Source: Streptomyces sp. NBC_00094
Lineage (GTDB): Bacteria > Actinomycetota > Actinomycetes > Streptomycetales > Streptomycetaceae
Length of the DNA: 64,000 bases
Reading direction: 5' to 3'
Assembly: GCF_026343125.1 (NCBI RefSeq)
Contig: NZ_JAPEMB010000001.1
Span: 5,337,501 to 5,401,500 of the forward strand
In this document: one piece after another, positions 33,928-42,737 of the stretch
How the letters are laid out: every line of letters begins with the position of its first letter
Numbering within the stretch: the first letter of the stretch is position 1
Position numbers and translations under genes: made by a program
Notes under the pieces: model-generated
Databases searched by the model: none
What the model saw: only the letters and a program-made list of their open reading frames with translations
What the model was told of the DNA's origin: nothing

Positions 33928-36900
33928 GTGACCGCACGTATCAGCGACCCCGAGCAGCTCAAGGAGCTCCTCGGCATCCCGTTCACCCCGGAGCAGACGG
34001 CCTGCATCACCGCGCCGCTCGCCCCGCAGGTCGTCGTGGCCGGAGCCGGCTCCGGCAAGACGACGGTGATGGCCGCCCGCGTGGTCTGGCTGGTCGGCAC
34101 GGGCCAGGTCGCCCCCGAGCAGGTCCTCGGCCTCACCTTCACCAACAAGGCCGCGGGCGAACTCGCCGAGCGCGTCCGCACCGCCCTCGTCCGCGCCGGG
34201 GTCACCGACCCCGACGTCATCGACCCGGACGAGCCCCCCGGCGAGCCCCGCATCTCCACGTACCACGCCTTCGCCGGGCAGCTCCTCACCGACCACGGCC
34301 TCCGCATCGGCCTGGAGCCCACGTCCCGGCTCCTCGCCGACGCCACCCGCTACCAGCTCGCCGCGCGCGTGCTGCGCGAGGCCCCCGGCCCGTACCCGGC
34401 CCTGACCAAGTCGTTCCCGACCCTGATCACCGACCTCCTCGCCCTCGACGGCGAGCTCGCCGAGCACCTCGTACGCCCCCGGGACCTCGCCGCGTACGAC
34501 GCCGGGCTCCTCACCGCGCTCGCCGACGCCAAGCTCACCAACGCCGAGCTGCGCAAGATCCCCGAGGCCACCGCCGCCCGCCGCGAGCTGCTCGACCTCG
34601 TCGTCCGCTACCGGGCCGCCAAGCGCTCCCGCGACCTGCTCGACTTCGGCGACCAGATCGCCCTCTCCGCCGAGCTCGCCACCACCCGGCCCGAGGTCGG
34701 CGGCCTGCTGCGCGAGGAGTTCCGGGTCGTCCTGCTCGACGAGTACCAGGACACCTCCGTCGCCCAGCGACTCCTGCTCTCCGGCCTCTTCGGCCAGGGC
34801 ACCGGACACGCCGTGACCGCCGTCGGCGACCCCTGCCAGGCCATCTACGGCTGGCGCGGCGCCTCCGTCGCCAACCTCGACGACTTCCCCGAGCACTTCC
34901 CGGGCGCCGACGGCGGCCCCGCGAGCCGCTACTCGCTCTCCGAGAACCGGCGCAGCGGCGGCCGCCTCCTCGAACTCGCCAACACCCTCGCCGTCCCCCT
35001 GCGCGCCATGCACGCGGGCGTGGAGGCGCTGCGCCCCGCACCGGGCGCCGAGCGCGACGGCAGTGTCCGCATCGCCCTGCTGCCCACCCACGCCGAGGAG
35101 ATCGACTGGCTGGCCGACTCCCTCGCCCACCTCGTCCGCACCGGCCGCGAGCCCGGCGAGATCGCCGTCCTGTGCCGGACCGCCACCGACTTCCCCGCGA
35201 TCCACGCGGCCCTCGTCGCCCGTGACGTGCCCGTCGAGGTCGTCGGCCTCTCCGGCCTCCTCCACCTGCCCGAGATCGCCGACCTCGTCGCCGTCTGCGA
35301 GGTCCTCCAGGACCCGGGGGCCAACGCCTCCCTGGTCCGCCTCCTCACCGGCCCCCGCTGGCGGATCGGCCCCCGCGACCTGGCCCTCCTGGGCCGCCGC
35401 GCCCGGCTCCTCGTCCACCGGGGCGGCGACGAACCCGACCCGGAGCAGCGGCTCGCCGCAGCCGTCGAGGGCGTCGACCCGGCGGAGGTGGTCTCGCTCG
35501 CCGACGCGCTCGACACCTTCCTGGACTCCGGCGGCGCCGCCGACGACGGCCTGCCGTTCTCCGCCGAGGCCCGGGTCCGTTTCGCACGGCTCGCCGCCGA
35601 GCTGCGCTCCCTGCGCACCTCGCTCGCCGACCCGCTCATGGACGTGCTGCACCGGATCCTCACCGCGACCGGCCTGGAGGTCGAGCTCTCGGCCTCCCCG
35701 CACGCGCTGGCGGCCCGCCGCCGCGAGACCCTCTCGAACTTCCTGGACGTCGCCGCCGGCTTCGCCTCCCTCGACGGCGAGGCGAGCCTGCTCGCCTTCC
35801 TCGGCTTCCTGCGGACGGCCGTCCAGTTCGAGAAGGGCCTCGACAACGCCCTCCCGGGCGGCGAGAACACGGTGAAGGTCCTCACCGCCCACAAGTCCAA
35901 GGGCCTGGAGTGGGACGTCGTCGCCGTCCCCGGCCTGGTCGCGGGCGCGTTCCCGAGCGCCCGCGCCCGCGAGGCGTGGACCTCCCAGCCCCAGGTACTC
36001 CCGCACGCCCTGCGCGGCGACGCCGGCACGCTGCCCGCGATCGACACCTGGGACGCCAAGTCCCTCGCGTCCTTCAAGAACGAGATGCGGGACCACCAGC
36101 ACACCGAGGAGCTCCGCCTCGGCTACGTCACCTTCACCCGCCCCCGCTCCCTCCTGCTCGGCTCCGCCCACTGGTGGGGCCCGTCCCAGAAGAAGCCCCG
36201 CGGCCCCTCGGACTTCCTCCGGTCCCTCTACGACCATTGCGAGGCCGGCCACGGCGACATCGAGGCCTGGGCGGACACCCCGGAGGAAGACGCCGAGAAC
36301 CCGTCCCTGACGGAGAACGCCACGGATAAGGCCTGGCCGCTCCCGCTGGGCTCGGAGGCTCTGAAGTGGCGCCGCGACGCGGCGGAGGCGGTGCGGACCA
36401 AGCTGTGGGCATACGTTCCGCAGGGCTGGGGGCACCTCCCAGGCGAAGCTCTGGGGGAGGGTGGGCACAGCCCCCCCAGCGCAGCGCCCGACCTCTTGGA
36501 CCTCGCCCCCGAGGGCCTGGACCTCGACCCCGAGGCCCCCTGGCCCGACGAGGAACCCGCTTGGGACGAGGAGGGCCTCCCCGAGGACGCCCACCACGAT
36601 GCGGTCCCGGCTCCCCGGGAACCCGAACGAGTGCCCACCCTCACTCCGGAGGAGCTCCGCACCATCGCCTCCTGGGACCGCGACCTCACCGCCCTCACCA
36701 CCGAACTCCGCCGCGCCCGCGCGACGACCAGAGACGTCCTGCTGCCCCCGTACCTCTCCGCCTCCCAGGTGCTCCGCCTCGCCGCCGACCCCGACGGCTT
36801 CGCCCAGGACCTGGCCCGCCCCATGCCCAGGCCGCCACAGCCCGCGGCCCGCCGGGGCACGCGCTTCCACGCCTGGGTGGAGTCCCGCTTCGAGGAGCTG

Positions 36901-37353
36901 CCGCTGCCGTTCCTCGGCCCCGAGGAGCTGCCCGGCGGCGAGGACTTCGCGGGGGAGCCGGAGATCCTCGACGAGCGGGACCTCGACTCCCTCAAGGAGG
37001 CCTTCGCCCGCACCCCGTACGCCCACCGCACCCCGTACCGCGTCGAGGTCCCCGTCCACCTCACCCTCGGGGGCCGGGTCGTCCGGGGCCGGATCGACGC
37101 CGTCTACCGGGACCCGGACACCGGTGCGTACGAGATCGTCGACTGGAAGACCAGTCACCACCGCACCGCCGACCCCCTGCAGCTCGCGATCTACCGGCTC
37201 GCCTGGGCCGAGCAGCACGGCCTCGCACCCGACGAGGTGGCCACCGCCTTCGTCTACGTCCGTACGGGTGAGGTCGCCCGCCCCTCCCGCCTGCCCGGTC
37301 GTGCCGAGCTGGAGGCCATCCTGCTTGCCGGAGCACCCCCGGACGCCGGATAG
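33928..37353 (+). CDS. adnB: AdnB-type helicase-nuclease subunit
   Basis: 1141 residues from GTG 33928. Motor motifs: Walker A GAGSGKTT (39-46), LLDEYQDTS, VGDPCQAIYGWRGAS and TAHKSKGLEWDVV. The C-terminal nuclease has GTRFHAWVE, RIDAVYRD, VDWKTS and QLAIYRLAW but no Fe-S cysteines. It should form the AdnAB double-strand-break resection complex with the protein from 28314. The segment WAYVPQGWGHLPGEALGEGG lies in a dispersed DNA repeat also present in adnA. Its stop TAG is part of the promoter of the next gene. The two adn genes are separated by two lipoprotein genes instead of being adjacent. Confidence 0.85.
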   Translation: MTARISDPEQLKELLGIPFTPEQTACITAPLAPQVVVAGAGSGKTTVMAARVVWLVGTGQVAPEQVLGLTFTNKAAGELAERVRTALVRAGVTDPDVIDPDEPPGEPRISTYHAFAGQLLTDHGLRIGLEPTSRLLADATRYQLAARVLREAPGPYPALTKSFPTLITDLLALDGELAEHLVRPRDLAAYDAGLLTALADAKLTNAELRKIPEATAARRELLDLVVRYRAAKRSRDLLDFGDQIALSAELATTRPEVGGLLREEFRVVLLDEYQDTSVAQRLLLSGLFGQGTGHAVTAVGDPCQAIYGWRGASVANLDDFPEHFPGADGGPASRYSLSENRRSGGRLLELANTLAVPLRAMHAGVEALRPAPGAERDGSVRIALLPTHAEEIDWLADSLAHLVRTGREPGEIAVLCRTATDFPAIHAALVARDVPVEVVGLSGLLHLPEIADLVAVCEVLQDPGANASLVRLLTGPRWRIGPRDLALLGRRARLLVHRGGDEPDPEQRLAAAVEGVDPAEVVSLADALDTFLDSGGAADDGLPFSAEARVRFARLAAELRSLRTSLADPLMDVLHRILTATGLEVELSASPHALAARRRETLSNFLDVAAGFASLDGEASLLAFLGFLRTAVQFEKGLDNALPGGENTVKVLTAHKSKGLEWDVVAVPGLVAGAFPSARAREAWTSQPQVLPHALRGDAGTLPAIDTWDAKSLASFKNEMRDHQHTEELRLGYVTFTRPRSLLLGSAHWWGPSQKKPRGPSDFLRSLYDHCEAGHGDIEAWADTPEEDAENPSLTENATDKAWPLPLGSEALKWRRDAAEAVRTKLWAYVPQGWGHLPGEALGEGGHSPPSAAPDLLDLAPEGLDLDPEAPWPDEEPAWDEEGLPEDAHHDAVPAPREPERVPTLTPEELRTIASWDRDLTALTTELRRARATTRDVLLPPYLSASQVLRLAADPDGFAQDLARPMPRPPQPAARRGTRFHAWVESRFEELPLPFLGPEELPGGEDFAGEPEILDERDLDSLKEAFARTPYAHRTPYRVEVPVHLTLGGRVVRGRIDAVYRDPDTGAYEIVDWKTSHHRTADPLQLAIYRLAWAEQHGLAPDEVATAFVYVRTGEVARPSRLPGRAELEAILLAGAPPDAG
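34177..34231. repeat. Coding copy of the 55-bp direct repeat in adnB
   Basis: Identical to 33814-33868, 363 bases upstream; here it is in frame within the conserved motor domain, so this is presumably the original. Confidence 0.95.
36404..36469. repeat. Dispersed 66-bp palindromic repeat inside adnB
   Basis: Second copy of the element at 29849-29915: starts TGTGGGCATACGTTCCGC and ends CTGGGGGAGGGTGGGCACA. It is read in another frame than in adnA, as WAYVPQGWGHLPGEALGEGG. Confidence 0.9.
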
Positions 37354-37356
37354 GGT
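37351..37356 (+). promoter_or_regulatory. -10 TAGGGT overlapping the adnB stop codon
   Basis: The hexamer begins with the TAG stop of adnB (37351-37353) and ends seven bases before ATG 37364 of the peptidase, giving a leaderless message. Confidence 0.5.
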
Positions 37357-37363
37357 CGTGGGC

Positions 37364-38782
37364 ATGAGCGAGACCCCGGACAGCGTCGTCCACGCCGTGC
37401 GTACGTACATCGAGCAGCACCGCGCCACCTTCCTCGGCGACCTCGCCGAGTGGCTGCGCATCCCCTCCGTGTCGGCGCAGCCGGACCGGGCCGGGGACGT
37501 ACGGCGCAGTGCCGAGTGGCTCGCCGCCAAGCTCAAGGAGACCGGCTTCACGACGGTCGAGGTGTGGGAGACCCCCGGTGCCCCCGCGGTCTTCGCCGAG
37601 TGGCCCTCCGAGGACCCGGACGCCCCGACGGTCCTCGTCTACGGCCACCACGACGTGCAGCCCGCGGCCCGCGAGGACGGCTGGCACACGGAGCCCTTCG
37701 AGCCGACGGTGATCGACGGCCGGATGTACGCGCGAGGGGCCGCCGACGACAAGGGCCAGGTGTTCTTCCACACACTCGGCGTCCGCGCCCACCTCGCCGC
37801 GACCGGCCGCACGGCCCCCGCCGTCCACCTCAAGCTGATCGTCGAGGGCGAGGAGGAGTCCGGCTCCCCGCACTTCCGCGAGCTCGTCGAGACCCACGCC
37901 GAGCGGCTCGCCGCCGATGCCGTGATCGTCTCCGACACCGGCATGTGGTCCGAGACCACCCCCACCGTCTGCACCGGCATGCGCGGGGTCGCCGACTGCG
38001 AGATCGAGCTGTACGGCCCCGACCAGGACATCCACTCCGGTTCCTTCGGCGGCGCCGTGCCGAACCCGGCCACCGTCGCGGGCCGGATCGTCGCCGCCCT
38101 GCACGACGCGGACGAGCGCGTCGCGATCCCCGGTTTCTACGAGGGCGTGACCGAGCTCTCCGACGCCGAGCGGGCCCTCGTCGCCGAGCTCCCCTTCGAC
38201 GAGTCGGCCTGGCTGCGTACGGCCAAGTCCCACGGCACCCTCGGGGAGGCCGGCTTCTCCACCCTGGAGCGCGTCTGGGCCCGCCCGACCGCCGAGGTCA
38301 ACGGCATCGGCGGCGGCTACCAGGGCCCCGGCGGCAAGACGATCGTCCCCGCCTCCGCCCAGCTCAAGCTGTCGTTCCGGCTCGTCGCGGGCCAGGACCC
38401 GGCCACGATCGAACAGTGCGTACGGGACTGGCTCGCCGGGCTCGTCCCGGCCGGCATCCGGTACGAGATCGTCTTCGGCGCCCCGACCCGCCCCTGCCTC
38501 ACCCCCCTCGACCACCCCGCTCTCACGGCGGTGGCCGGGGCCATGAGCAGGGCCTTCGACGGCGCCAAGGTCCGCTACACCCGCGAGGGCGGCTCCGGAC
38601 CGGCCGCCGACCTCCAGGACGTCCTGGAGGCGCCCGTGCTGTTCCTGGGCATCTCCGTCCCGTCCGACGGCTGGCACGCCCCCAACGAGAAGATCGAGCT
38701 GGATCTCCTCATGAAGGGCGTCGAGACCACGGCTCACCTGTGGGGCGACCTGCCCGCCGCACTCGGGCCCGTCCGACCCTGA
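37364..38782 (+). CDS. M20 family dipeptidase / metallopeptidase
   Basis: 472 residues. Zinc-binding and catalytic motifs of M20 peptidases are complete: VYGHHDVQP (His96, Asp98), RGAADDKG (Asp128), EGEEESGS (Glu163-Glu165 region), SDTGM and a C-terminal His in DGWHAPNEK. The dimerisation domain lies between (GPDQDIHSGSFGG to the PASAQLKLSFR strand). It should hydrolyse dipeptides or related amide bonds in the cytoplasm. The TGA overlaps a short dispersed repeat (38780-38797). Confidence 0.9.
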   Translation: MSETPDSVVHAVRTYIEQHRATFLGDLAEWLRIPSVSAQPDRAGDVRRSAEWLAAKLKETGFTTVEVWETPGAPAVFAEWPSEDPDAPTVLVYGHHDVQPAAREDGWHTEPFEPTVIDGRMYARGAADDKGQVFFHTLGVRAHLAATGRTAPAVHLKLIVEGEEESGSPHFRELVETHAERLAADAVIVSDTGMWSETTPTVCTGMRGVADCEIELYGPDQDIHSGSFGGAVPNPATVAGRIVAALHDADERVAIPGFYEGVTELSDAERALVAELPFDESAWLRTAKSHGTLGEAGFSTLERVWARPTAEVNGIGGGYQGPGGKTIVPASAQLKLSFRLVAGQDPATIEQCVRDWLAGLVPAGIRYEIVFGAPTRPCLTPLDHPALTAVAGAMSRAFDGAKVRYTREGGSGPAADLQDVLEAPVLFLGISVPSDGWHAPNEKIELDLLMKGVETTAHLWGDLPAALGPVRP

Positions 38783-38797
38783 TCCGCCGGACAGGCC
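38780..38797. repeat. Short dispersed repeat TGATCCGCCGGACAGGCC
   Basis: The 18-mer includes the stop codon of the M20 gene. Near copies occur inverted twice at 44258-44296 and again at 56624-56641. Confidence 0.7.
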
Positions 38798-38850
38798 CAC
38801 GCCACCGCGCGCTGAACCCACACACCGATCCGGGGGAGCTGGAAGCACCT

Positions 38851-39807
38851 GTGAGCACCTTGAAGCACGCGTCAACGGACCGACCGGACCGCCCGATCTC
38901 GCTCACCGCACCGAGCGGCATCGACCGGGCCGCACACCACCGCCTCGACGAGGCGTGGCTGGCGGCCGCCTGGAGCCACCCCACGACCCGGGTCTTCGTG
39001 GTCTCCGGGGGGCAGGTGCTGATCGACGACCGGCCCGACGGCACCACCGAGCTCGTCATGACCCCGGCGTTCGAGGCCCCGGTCACCGAGACCCACCGCT
39101 ACTTCCTGGGTACCGACGCCGACGGGGTGTCCTACTTCGCGCTCCAGAAGGACTCCCTGCCCGGCCGCATGGACCAGTCCGCGCGCCCGGCGGGGCTGCG
39201 CGAGGCCGGACTGCTGCTCTCGGACCGGGACGCGGGCCTCATGGTGCACGCCGTCGCCCTGGAGAACTGGCAGCGTCTCCACCGCTTCTGCTCGCGCTGC
39301 GGCGACCGCACGGTCATCGCCGCGGCCGGCCACATCCGCCGCTGTCAGGCCTGCGGCGCCGAGCACTACCCGCGTACCGACCCGGCGGTCATCATGCTGG
39401 TCACGGACGACCAGGACCGGGCTCTGCTGGGCCGCCAGGTGCACTGGCCGGAGGGCCGCTTCTCGACCCTCGCGGGCTTCGTCGAGCCCGGCGAGTCCAT
39501 CGAGCAGTCGGTGGTCCGCGAGGTCTTCGAGGAGGCCGGCGTCACCGTCGGCGAGGTCGAGTACGTCGCCAGCCAGCCCTGGCCGTTCCCGTCCAGCCTC
39601 ATGCTGGGCTTCGTCGCCCGCGCGACCTCCTCGGAGATCACCGTGGACGGCGAGGAGATCCACGAGGCCCGCTGGTTCTCCCGCGAGGAGATCGCCGCCG
39701 CCTTCGAGTCCGGCGAGGTCCTGCCCCCGTACGGCATCTCGATCGCCTCCCGCCTGATCGAACTCTGGTACGGCAAGCCGCTCCCGAAGCCGGGCGACGT
39801 CATCTGA
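38851..39807 (+). CDS. nudC: NAD(+)/NADH diphosphatase NudC
   Basis: 318 residues from GTG 38851, shortly after GGAAG. An N-terminal variable domain is followed by a zinc ribbon (CSRCGDRT and CQACG) and the Nudix box GFVEPGESIEQSVV with REVFEEAGV, then SQPWPFPSSLM, the NudC-type SQPWPFPxS motif. NudC cleaves NADH and, in several bacteria, removes NAD caps from RNA. A hairpin terminator follows. Confidence 0.95.
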   Translation: MSTLKHASTDRPDRPISLTAPSGIDRAAHHRLDEAWLAAAWSHPTTRVFVVSGGQVLIDDRPDGTTELVMTPAFEAPVTETHRYFLGTDADGVSYFALQKDSLPGRMDQSARPAGLREAGLLLSDRDAGLMVHAVALENWQRLHRFCSRCGDRTVIAAAGHIRRCQACGAEHYPRTDPAVIMLVTDDQDRALLGRQVHWPEGRFSTLAGFVEPGESIEQSVVREVFEEAGVTVGEVEYVASQPWPFPSSLMLGFVARATSSEITVDGEEIHEARWFSREEIAAAFESGEVLPPYGISIASRLIELWYGKPLPKPGDVI

Positions 39808-39870
39808 CGACCCCCGCCCGCCGACCCCTGTCTGTCGAACCGCCTACCGAACCGCCCACTGACCCCCGTC

Positions 39871-39900
39871 CGACGGACACCGACGGACACCGACGGACAC
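39871..39900. repeat. Three perfect copies of CGACGGACAC
   Basis: Head-to-tail decamer between the nudC stop and its terminator; no function visible. Confidence 0.85.
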
Positions 39901-39903
39901 AGC

Positions 39904-39934
39904 AGAGCCCCCGGCCGTCGTGGTCGGGGGCTCT
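39904..39934. terminator. Bidirectional terminator between nudC and mycoredoxin
   Basis: AGAGCCCCCGGCC (39904-39916) pairs with GGTCGGGGGCTCT (39922-39934), one G-U wobble, loop GTCGT; the genes on either side converge. Confidence 0.85.
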
Positions 39935-39953
39935 CTGCCGCAGAGGCAGGGAA

Positions 39954-40208
39954 TCAGACGGCCAGCGCCTGCTTGACCTGGGCGAGGGAAGGGTTGGTCA
40001 TGACCGACTCGCTTCCCTGCGGGGAAACCACCAGGACGGTCGGGACGGTCTGGTTGCCGCCGTTGGCCTTCTCGACGAACGCGGCCGACTCCGGGTCCTG
40101 CTCGATGTTGATCTCCGAGTACGCGATGCCCTCGCGGTCCATCTGGCTCTTCAGCCGACGGCAGTAGCCGCACCACGTGGTGCTGTACATCGTCACAGTG
40201 CCCTGCAT
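39954..40208 (-). CDS. mrx1: Mycoredoxin-type glutaredoxin
   Basis: 84 residues from ATG 40208, with GAGGAG nine bases upstream. Thioredoxin fold with active site TWCGYCRRLK (Cys13 and Cys16), the cis-Pro loop QTVPTVLV and the Gly-rich end. Mycoredoxin-1 reduces mycothiol mixed disulphides in actinobacteria, which use mycothiol in place of glutathione. It is divergent from uvrD2. The much longer frame that overlaps uvrD2 is a shadow. Confidence 0.9.
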   Translation of the reverse strand: MQGTVTMYSTTWCGYCRRLKSQMDREGIAYSEINIEQDPESAAFVEKANGGNQTVPTVLVVSPQGSESVMTNPSLAQVKQALAV

Positions 40209-40306
40209 GGCCTGGCGCTCCTCTTCTTCGCTGACGGGTGCCGAGAAGGAGAACGTACGGTCAGGCCGTCCCATTCCCGGGATTCGTATGACCGGCACCT
40301 CCGGCC

Positions 40307-40315
40307 TGTGGACAA
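40307..40315 (-). promoter_or_regulatory. Perfect DnaA-box sequence upstream of uvrD2
   Basis: TGTGGACAA is the complement of TTGTCCACA, the Streptomyces DnaA box. It lies between mycoredoxin and uvrD2, about 40 bases before the uvrD2 start. Single box; could be chance or DnaA-mediated control. Confidence 0.4.
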
Positions 40316-40355
40316 GCCGCCGCACCGAGCTCGCGGGACCTGGCAGCATGGACAG

Positions 40356-42563
40356 GTGACAGCAGCAACGCACTCCACTCTCTTCCCGCAGGTCCCGGAG
40401 ACGGCCGACGCGGTGCTCGACGGGCTCGACCCCGAGCAGCGCGAGGTCGCGCTCGCCCTGAGCGGGCCCGTGTGCGTGCTGGCGGGAGCCGGCACGGGCA
40501 AGACACGGGCCATCACGCACCGGATCGCGTACGGGGTGCGGGCGGGCATACTGCAGCCCGCCAGTGTGCTGGCCGTCACCTTCACCAACCGCGCCGCCGG
40601 CGAGATGCGCGGCCGGCTCCGGCAGCTCGGCGCGGGTGGCGTCCAGGCCCGTACGTTCCACTCCGCGGCCCTCCGCCAGCTCCAGTTCTTCTGGCCGAAA
40701 GCCGTCGGTGGCGATCTGCCCCGGCTCCTGGAGCGGAAGGTCCAGCTCGTCGCCGAGGCCGGGGCGCGCTGCCGGATCCGGCTCGACCGGAACGAGCTGC
40801 GCGACGTCACCAGCGAGATCGAGTGGGCCAAGGTCACCCAGACGGTCCCCGCCGACTATCCGGCCGCGGTCGCCAAGTCCGTCAGGGACGCCCCGCGCGA
40901 CCCGGCGGAAATCGGCCAGATCTATGCGATGTACGAGCAGCTCAAGCGCGACCGCGCGGTGATCGACTTCGAGGACGTGTTGCTGCTCACTGTCGGCATC
41001 CTCCAGGACCGCCACGACATCGCCGAGCAGATCCGCCGCCAGTACCAGCACTTCGTCGTGGACGAGTACCAGGACGTCTCCCCGCTCCAGCAGCGCCTGC
41101 TCGACCTGTGGCTCGGCGACCGCGACAACCTCTGCGTCGTCGGCGACGCCAGCCAGACGATCTACTCCTTCACCGGAGCCACCCCCGACCACCTGCTGAA
41201 CTTCCGCAACCGCCATCCGCAGGCCACGGTGGTCAAGCTCGTCCGTGACTACCGCTCCACCCCGCAGGTCGTGCACCTCGCCAACGGGCTGCTCAACCAG
41301 GCCAGTGGCCGGGCCGCCGAGCACCGCCTGGAGCTGATCTCCCAGCGCGACCCCGGCCCCGAGCCGGTCTACACGGAGTACGCCGACGAACCGGCCGAGG
41401 CCGAGGGCACCGCCCGCCGTATCCGGGACCTCATCGCCGCCGGCGTCCCGGCCGGCGAGATCGCCGTCCTCTACCGGATCAACGCCCAGTCCGAGGTCTA
41501 CGAGCAGGCCCTCGCCGACGCCGGAGTGCCCTACCAGCTCCGTGGCGCCGAGCGGTTCTTCGAGCGCCAGGAGGTACGGGAGGCGGGCATCGCCCTGCGC
41601 GGCGCGGCCCGCGCCGGGGGCAACGACTCCCTGCTCGACGACGCCGAGGACCTGCCCTCGCAGGTCAGGGCCGTCCTCTCCACCAAGGGCTGGACCGCAC
41701 AGCCGCCCGCCGGCTCCGGAGCGGTCCGTGACCGCTGGGAGTCGCTCGCCGCGCTCGTCCGGCTCGCCGAGGACTTCGCCCGCGCCAAGTCCGGGGCCAC
41801 CCTCTCCGACCTGGTCGCCGAGCTCGACGAGCGGGCCGCCGCCCAGCACGCCCCGACCGTCCAGGGCGTCACCCTCGCCTCGCTCCACGCGGCGAAGGGC
41901 CTCGAATGGGACGCCGTGTTCCTGGTCGGCCTCACCGAGGGCATGATGCCGATCACCTACGCCAAGACCGACGAGCAGGTCGAGGAGGAGCGCCGCCTGC
42001 TGTACGTCGGCGTCACCCGGGCCCGGCTCCACGTCTCGCTCTCCTGGGCGCTCTCCCGCGCCCCCGGCGGCCGCGCCTCCCGGCGCCCCACCCGTTTCCT
42101 CAAGGGCCTGCGACCGGGCTCCGGCTCCGGCTCCGGTTCCCGTGGTTCGTTCGGCGCCTTCGGCTCCGTCGGGGCCGGGGCCGCCGGAGGCGTCGAGCGG
42201 GCCGTCGGCGGCGGTCGGCGCAAGCCGCGCGGCCCGGTCCTGTGCCGGGTCTGCGGCGCGACCCTCACCGAGGCGGGCGCGATGAAGCTGATGCGCTGTG
42301 AGGACTGTCCCTCGGACATGGACGAGGCGCTCTACGAGCGGCTCCGCGACTGGCGCTCCGGGCAGGCGAAGGAACTGGGCCAGCCCCCGTACTGCGTCTT
42401 CACCGACAAGACGCTCATGGCCATCGCCGAGCGCGTACCCGCCACCGACGGGGAGCTCTCCTCGATCTCCGGCGTCGGCGTCCGCAAGCTGGATCGCTTC
42501 GGAGCCGATGTCCTGGCCATCTGCGCAGGTGGGGAGGGAGGGGCGGGTGAGGATGAGAACTGA
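40356..42563 (+). CDS. uvrD2: ATP-dependent DNA helicase UvrD2 (HRDC and tetracysteine type)
   Basis: 735 residues from GTG 40356; a possible -10 CAGCAT (40344-40349) would make it leaderless. Superfamily 1 motor: Walker A GAGTGKT (44-50), VDEYQDVSPLQ, GDASQTIYSFTGA and HAAKGLEWDAVF. A Gly/Ser linker follows, then a tetracysteine motif (CRVC and CEDC) and a C-terminal HRDC domain (YCVFTDKTLMAIAERVP). This order is that of mycobacterial UvrD2, a 3'-5' helicase that needs the tetracysteine module. It stands before wblC. Confidence 0.92.
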   Translation: MTAATHSTLFPQVPETADAVLDGLDPEQREVALALSGPVCVLAGAGTGKTRAITHRIAYGVRAGILQPASVLAVTFTNRAAGEMRGRLRQLGAGGVQARTFHSAALRQLQFFWPKAVGGDLPRLLERKVQLVAEAGARCRIRLDRNELRDVTSEIEWAKVTQTVPADYPAAVAKSVRDAPRDPAEIGQIYAMYEQLKRDRAVIDFEDVLLLTVGILQDRHDIAEQIRRQYQHFVVDEYQDVSPLQQRLLDLWLGDRDNLCVVGDASQTIYSFTGATPDHLLNFRNRHPQATVVKLVRDYRSTPQVVHLANGLLNQASGRAAEHRLELISQRDPGPEPVYTEYADEPAEAEGTARRIRDLIAAGVPAGEIAVLYRINAQSEVYEQALADAGVPYQLRGAERFFERQEVREAGIALRGAARAGGNDSLLDDAEDLPSQVRAVLSTKGWTAQPPAGSGAVRDRWESLAALVRLAEDFARAKSGATLSDLVAELDERAAAQHAPTVQGVTLASLHAAKGLEWDAVFLVGLTEGMMPITYAKTDEQVEEERRLLYVGVTRARLHVSLSWALSRAPGGRASRRPTRFLKGLRPGSGSGSGSRGSFGAFGSVGAGAAGGVERAVGGGRRKPRGPVLCRVCGATLTEAGAMKLMRCEDCPSDMDEALYERLRDWRSGQAKELGQPPYCVFTDKTLMAIAERVPATDGELSSISGVGVRKLDRFGADVLAICAGGEGGAGEDEN

Positions 42564-42577
42564 GGAAAACTCGTGGG

Positions 42578-42616
42578 AAAAATAGTTTGCGCCTGCCCCG
42601 TCAAGCGCCATAGGTT
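42578..42616 (+). promoter_or_regulatory. WblC/WhiB7-type promoter of the wblC leader
   Basis: AAAAAT (42578-42583), three bases, -35 TTGCGC (42587-42592), 18 bases and -10 TAGGTT (42611-42616). An A/T-rich block three bases upstream of the -35 is the known signature of WhiB7-dependent promoters, where the AT-hook binds beside sigma. It suggests autoregulation. The predicted start near 42623 leaves a leader of about 620 bases before wblC. Confidence 0.65.
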
Positions 42617-42737
42617 CTTAACCACGGAAACAAGCGGCTTCTTCGAAGCCCTGTCTTCGTGCTGTACTTGTCCAAATAAACATGAGGGTCCGGCTCGCAC
42701 CCGAGCCCTCCGAGACGCCGAGAGGAGGCGATTCCCC

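Noticed and set aside
38955..40355. Long frame fused upstream of uvrD2 across nudC and mycoredoxin
   Set aside because: It runs out of frame through nudC and antisense to mycoredoxin; the helicase family starts near 40356.
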